From Chaenocephalus aceratus (lineage: Eukaryota; Chordata; Actinopteri; Perciformes; Channichthyidae): a stretch of DNA of 64,000 bases. Where the stretch lies: NCBI GenBank assembly GCA_023974075.1, contig JAMFTG010000049.1, positions 578,501-642,500 of the forward strand. Direction: 5' to 3'. The translations under genes were made by a program, and so were the position numbers. This document shows, piece by piece, positions 60,739 through 64,000 of this stretch (the stretch's first letter is position 1; each line of letters opens with the position of its first letter). The notes beneath the pieces were generated by a model. The model was not told the origin of the DNA and did no database searches. It saw only the letters and a list, made by a program, of their open reading frames with translations.

Positions 60739-61400
60739 CTGGCTTTCTGGAAGATACGCCAGGTTAGACTCTAAGCTCAGCATAAACTCAGAGTTCGATA
60801 ACCTACCACACTGCTGACCACCAGAGGGCACTATCAAGTCATCCTCAACCACCGACATTGCACAGGCCAGGGAAGTGGCCACGCTGGGAACAGCAGTCAC
60901 CACAGTACCTTGCTGGTCTCCCTGGGAAGCTTCCCTGGCATGATAGGACTTAAGCATGTTAACATGGCACAACCTTGTTTTTCTCCTACGCTCAGGTGTG
61001 TCAATGATATAGTTGGTGTCAGACTCTTGCCTTTCAACCACATACGGACCTGAGAAACGCGCGTTGAGAGCAGATCCGGGTGTAGGCAGTAACACCAACA
61101 CCTGCTCACCAGGCTGAAACTGCCGCTTAACTGCTCTCCTATCGTACCTGCCCTTCATCTTTTCCTGCGAAGAGGCAAGAGCTTCCCTTGCTAGCTTCGT
61201 CGCCTGTCGTAAATGCTCACGACACTGGGACGCAAACTTCTTCACATCAGTTTTCGGAAGGGACTCAGACACCAATTTATCCTTCAGCGTCTTTAATGGG
61301 CCACGCACATTGTGCCCAAACACTAGTTCAGCTGGGCTAAACCCAGTAGACTCCTGCTTTGCGTCACGAATAGCAAATAACACGAAGGGAACACCTCATC
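60739..61400 (-). pseudogene. Gypsy integrase C-terminal region
   Basis: Reads AIRDAKQESTGFSPAELVFG, then YDRRAVKRQFQPGEQVLVLL and a GPY motif (ARFSGPYVVERQ), then RLCHVNMLKSYH and a linker ending LAYLPESQRGDV. The same order occurs between integrase and RT in Gmr1-like elements. The frame is offset from the upstream part by a 1-nt deletion near 61400. Confidence 0.82.
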
Positions 61401-62917
61401 CCAGTCCCGGCCTGTGTCATGGCAGTATTTACCAAGCATCGATTTCAATGTCTGATGCCAACGCTCAAGTGCCCCTTGTGACTCTGGGTGGTAGGCACTA
61501 GACACTGAATGGGAAACACCCAATGACTGCAAGGTTTTTCTAAAAATCTTGGAAAGGAAATTAGTTCCCTGATCAGTCTGCACAACCTTCGGCAACCCAA
61601 AGGTGGTAAAAAACTTGGTCAGTGCTTTAATGATGGCGGGTGCAGTGATTTTACGCAAAGGGATGGCCTCAGGGAAACGTGTCGATACACACATCACAGT
61701 CAACAGAAACTGGTTACCTGCCTTGGTCTTCGGCAACGGACCGACACAGTCAGCAATGATATGGTCAAAAGGCTCACCAATAGCCGGAACAGGAACAGGA
61801 CACAGCGGCGCTGGAGGAACTACTTGATTTGGTTTACCCACCACCTGGCATGTGCTGCAAGTTCTACAGAAACACACTACGTCATCTTTCAATCCTGGCC
61901 AAAAAAAATGTTGAAGGATCCGGTCATAAGTCTTAGTCACACCTAAGTGACCAGACCACAGGTGCTCATGGGCTAACACCAGAACCTGCTGCCGACAACT
62001 CACAGGAACCACTACTTGATAAACACTGTTCCAATCACCACCTGAACCAACATCTGCATCACTTGATTGGTCAGCCCACCGGCGCATCAGCACCCCGTCA
62101 TCCACACAAAACAATTGTTTCTTATTGCCTTCGTTAGGGTTCTCAGCAGCGCTAAAACACTTGATCAAGGTAGGATCATCCCTTTGTGCCGTGATGAGCG
62201 CCTCATGGGTCAAAGGCATAGCCACCTCTGGAGCAATAGCGACAGGTTCTATTTCACCATCACACCCCGTTGGAGGGCCCTCCACTAATCCATCAACAGA
62301 GGTCAACCTGTCGTTAGATAGGGCAGAGACAAGCCAAGAATCGGACAAATCCACATCCTGAGCCTGCTTACGGGCCTGAGCTCTGGTCAAAACACTAACT
62401 GCAAATACCTCCGGATGAGTCAGAGCTAGGTTATCATCTACAGCACCAGGAACTGGAATGTCAACAACCTCTGGAGTAGGGTACACTTTACCTCCAGCTA
62501 TATCGTTTCCCATTATAAAATCCACACCGTCGATTGGAAACCTGGGGAGTACGGCAACCGTGAAGAAACCAGTAGCCAGTTTGGACTGGACATGGACATT
62601 GTGGAGCGGTGCAGGCACCAACCCCATTTCAATACCTCTTACCACGGCACTTACATCACAGGCGGACTCATTACTCAAGGGCAGGGCACTCGCAAGAATG
62701 AACGACTGTGAGCCGCCACTGTCTCGTAACATAGTAACCTGTCGCTGATCCTCCACCTTCCCTGACAGAGAGACAAAAGCAGTAGAGATGAATGGCTTAA
62801 AACACTCATCAGGGCCCATTTTAACAGTGACCTGCCTACTAGGACACACTGTTTTAATCAAGCCCACCCCTTTTGGGTGCTTGCCACCTGCTGCCCGCTC
62901 TCGCTTCCAAGCTGCAC
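61401..62917 (-). pseudogene. Gypsy protease and integrase
   Basis: The protease is marked by TMLRDSGGSQSFI (Asp-Ser-Gly) near 62730. After a linker come the integrase zinc-binding region (HEHLWSGHLGVTKTY, CRTCSTCQ) and the DDE core: HIIADCVGPLPK, VVQTDQGTNFLS and SAYHPESQGALERWHQTLK. No RT lies between protease and integrase. The catalytic Asp, Asp and Glu are present. The frame is open but cut off from gag by one lost base at about 62918. Confidence 0.88.
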
Positions 62918-64000
62918 ATCTGCTATCATGTGACCTGGGTCAAGACAAAAATAGCACGCTCTGTCTATCCTGGGACCTAACAATGGAACACTGGCACAGG
63001 GAACATCATTATCAGGAGCTCTCCGATAAGGGTCCCGCTGAGGAGGGTCCCGCTGAAAAAAACCGCTCCTGTGTATCAGCGCAAACTCGTCTGCCAGAGC
63101 GGCAGCCTGCTGAAGGGTAGTCACTCTCTGCTCATTCAGGTAGACTACCGTACGCTCCGGTACACAGTTTTTGAACTCCTCCAACAGCATCAGCTCACAT
63201 ACTGAAGCGATGTCATCCGCTTTACACGCTCTACACCACCTGTCAAAGAGGACTTTCTTCTCCCTCGCGAAGTCCACGTATGTTTGGCCAGCAGCTTTCT
63301 TTATGCCGCGAAAACGCTGCCTGTAGGCCTCAGGCACCAGCTCATATGCCCTGAGAATAGCACCTTTCACCTTGTCATACTCCAAACTATCCTCGACAGA
63401 AAGAGAAGAGCAAGCCGCTTGAGCCTTGCCGACTAGCTTGCACTGTAATAGAATAGCCCACACGTCTTCTGGCCAGTGCAGGGCCGCAGCAATGCGCTCA
63501 AAGGCACCAAAATAGACTTCCACCTCTGATTCCCGAAACACAGGGACCAAATTAATATGCCTGCTCACATCAAAGGAGGCAGCAGGACCAGAAGGTGTAA
63601 CGGCAGAATCACCCACCACAGCTGCTTGGAGCTCTAGCTGACGCATCCGGACAGCAGTGTCTGCCTCCAGCTTCCTGATCTCCAGCTCCTGCTTCCTGAT
63701 CTCCAGCTCCTGCTTCCTGATCTCCAGCTCCTGCTTCCTGCTCTCCAGCTCCCTCCTGAGCTGAAACTCTCGCTCACGCTCCTCCCTCTCACACTGGAGA
63801 CGAGCCATACGTACTTTTACCCTGGCATCTAATTTAGACCCCGTAGGTGAGGATCCTGCCGAAAACGAGTCAAACTGAGGTGTGGTGAAAATGTTTGCCT
63901 GTTTCGTAGCACTCTGAACCACCGCGCCAGGAGATTCCACTAAAGCAGGCCGCCTCAAAACCCCCTGTTCAACTAGTCCAGTTATCAAAGTAGCCTTGAG
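62918..64000 (-). CDS. Gypsy (Gmr1-like) Gag, N-terminus beyond the window
   Basis: Open through the right edge, so the start codon is outside. A coiled coil of charged heptads with three tandem KQELEIR repeats (63665-63745) is followed by a SCAN-like capsid domain (INLVPVFRESEVEVYFGAF, WAILLQCKLVGKAQAACSSL, YRQRFRGIKK). The zinc knuckle starts CYFCLDPGHMIAD. Its last Cys is lost because a 1-nt deletion at about 62918 shifts the frame there; Gag then ends about 20 residues later. In intact relatives Gag runs on into Pol. Confidence 0.82.

Noticed and set aside
61310..63120. Plus-strand frames of 60-110 codons across the Gypsy element
   Set aside because: Shadows of the minus-strand Gag-Pol, which carries recognisable protease, integrase and SCAN-like motifs.

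Overview
This window looks like repeat-rich intergenic DNA from a teleost fish, probably a spiny-rayed species. The evidence is the mix of elements: a DIRS retrotransposon, I-clade and CR1/L2/Rex-like LINEs, BEL/Pao and Gmr1-like Gypsy elements, and many hAT and TTAA MITEs. It also has KRAB-less C2H2 zinc-finger genes with a short first coding exon and very long CA microsatellites. I see no rRNA, tRNA, CRISPR array or prokaryotic signal. Family names come from recognised protein motifs, not from a database search.

Host-type genes. The backbone is a C2H2 zinc-finger (ZNF) unit present three times. Each unit has a conserved 5' splice donor (presumed non-coding exon 1), a 14-codon first coding exon ending in a splice donor, and a terminal exon made of 28-residue fingers. 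Copy A (minus strand, 14185 to 3362) has an intact 12-finger exon. Copy B (plus, 26912 to 34217) loses its last finger to a 1-nt insertion. Copy C (minus, 59156 to 51140) is a pseudogene with a 29-nt deletion over the splice acceptor and several frameshifts. Next to unit C a THAP-domain gene starts in the opposite direction (exons near 59210-59329 and 59684-59775) and is cut off by a Gypsy element. Two small spliced transcription units of unknown function converge at 38.6-41.1 kb.

Mobile DNA by region. 1-1.1 kb: hAT debris. 1.1-6.5 kb: a CA-bearing repeat, a LINE fragment, ZNF-A, and a hAT nested in a TTAA MITE. 6.5-12.1 kb: LINEs nested in LINEs. 12.2-14.2 kb: an inverted-repeat MITE and ZNF-A upstream sequence. 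14.2-23.2 kb: an I-clade LINE split by a complete DIRS element. 25.5-26.8 kb: a BEL/Pao remnant and the tail of another I-LINE. 26.9-34.2 kb: unit B with microsatellites and hAT elements. 34.2-37.7 and 47.6-51.2 kb: arms of a large inverted repeat. 41.3-47.3 kb: CA repeats and I-LINE fragments. 51.2-59.2 kb: unit C with minisatellites. 60.1 kb to the right edge: a Gmr1-like Gypsy element on the minus strand.

Units A and C run in the same direction and B is inverted, so B and C form a broad palindrome centred near 42.7 kb. Because insertions are shared or private among copies, their order can be read. The I-LINE tail entered before units A and B separated. The DIRS, the TTAA MITE, its nested hAT and the 3'-flank MITE entered unit A later, and the other copies still show the empty sites.
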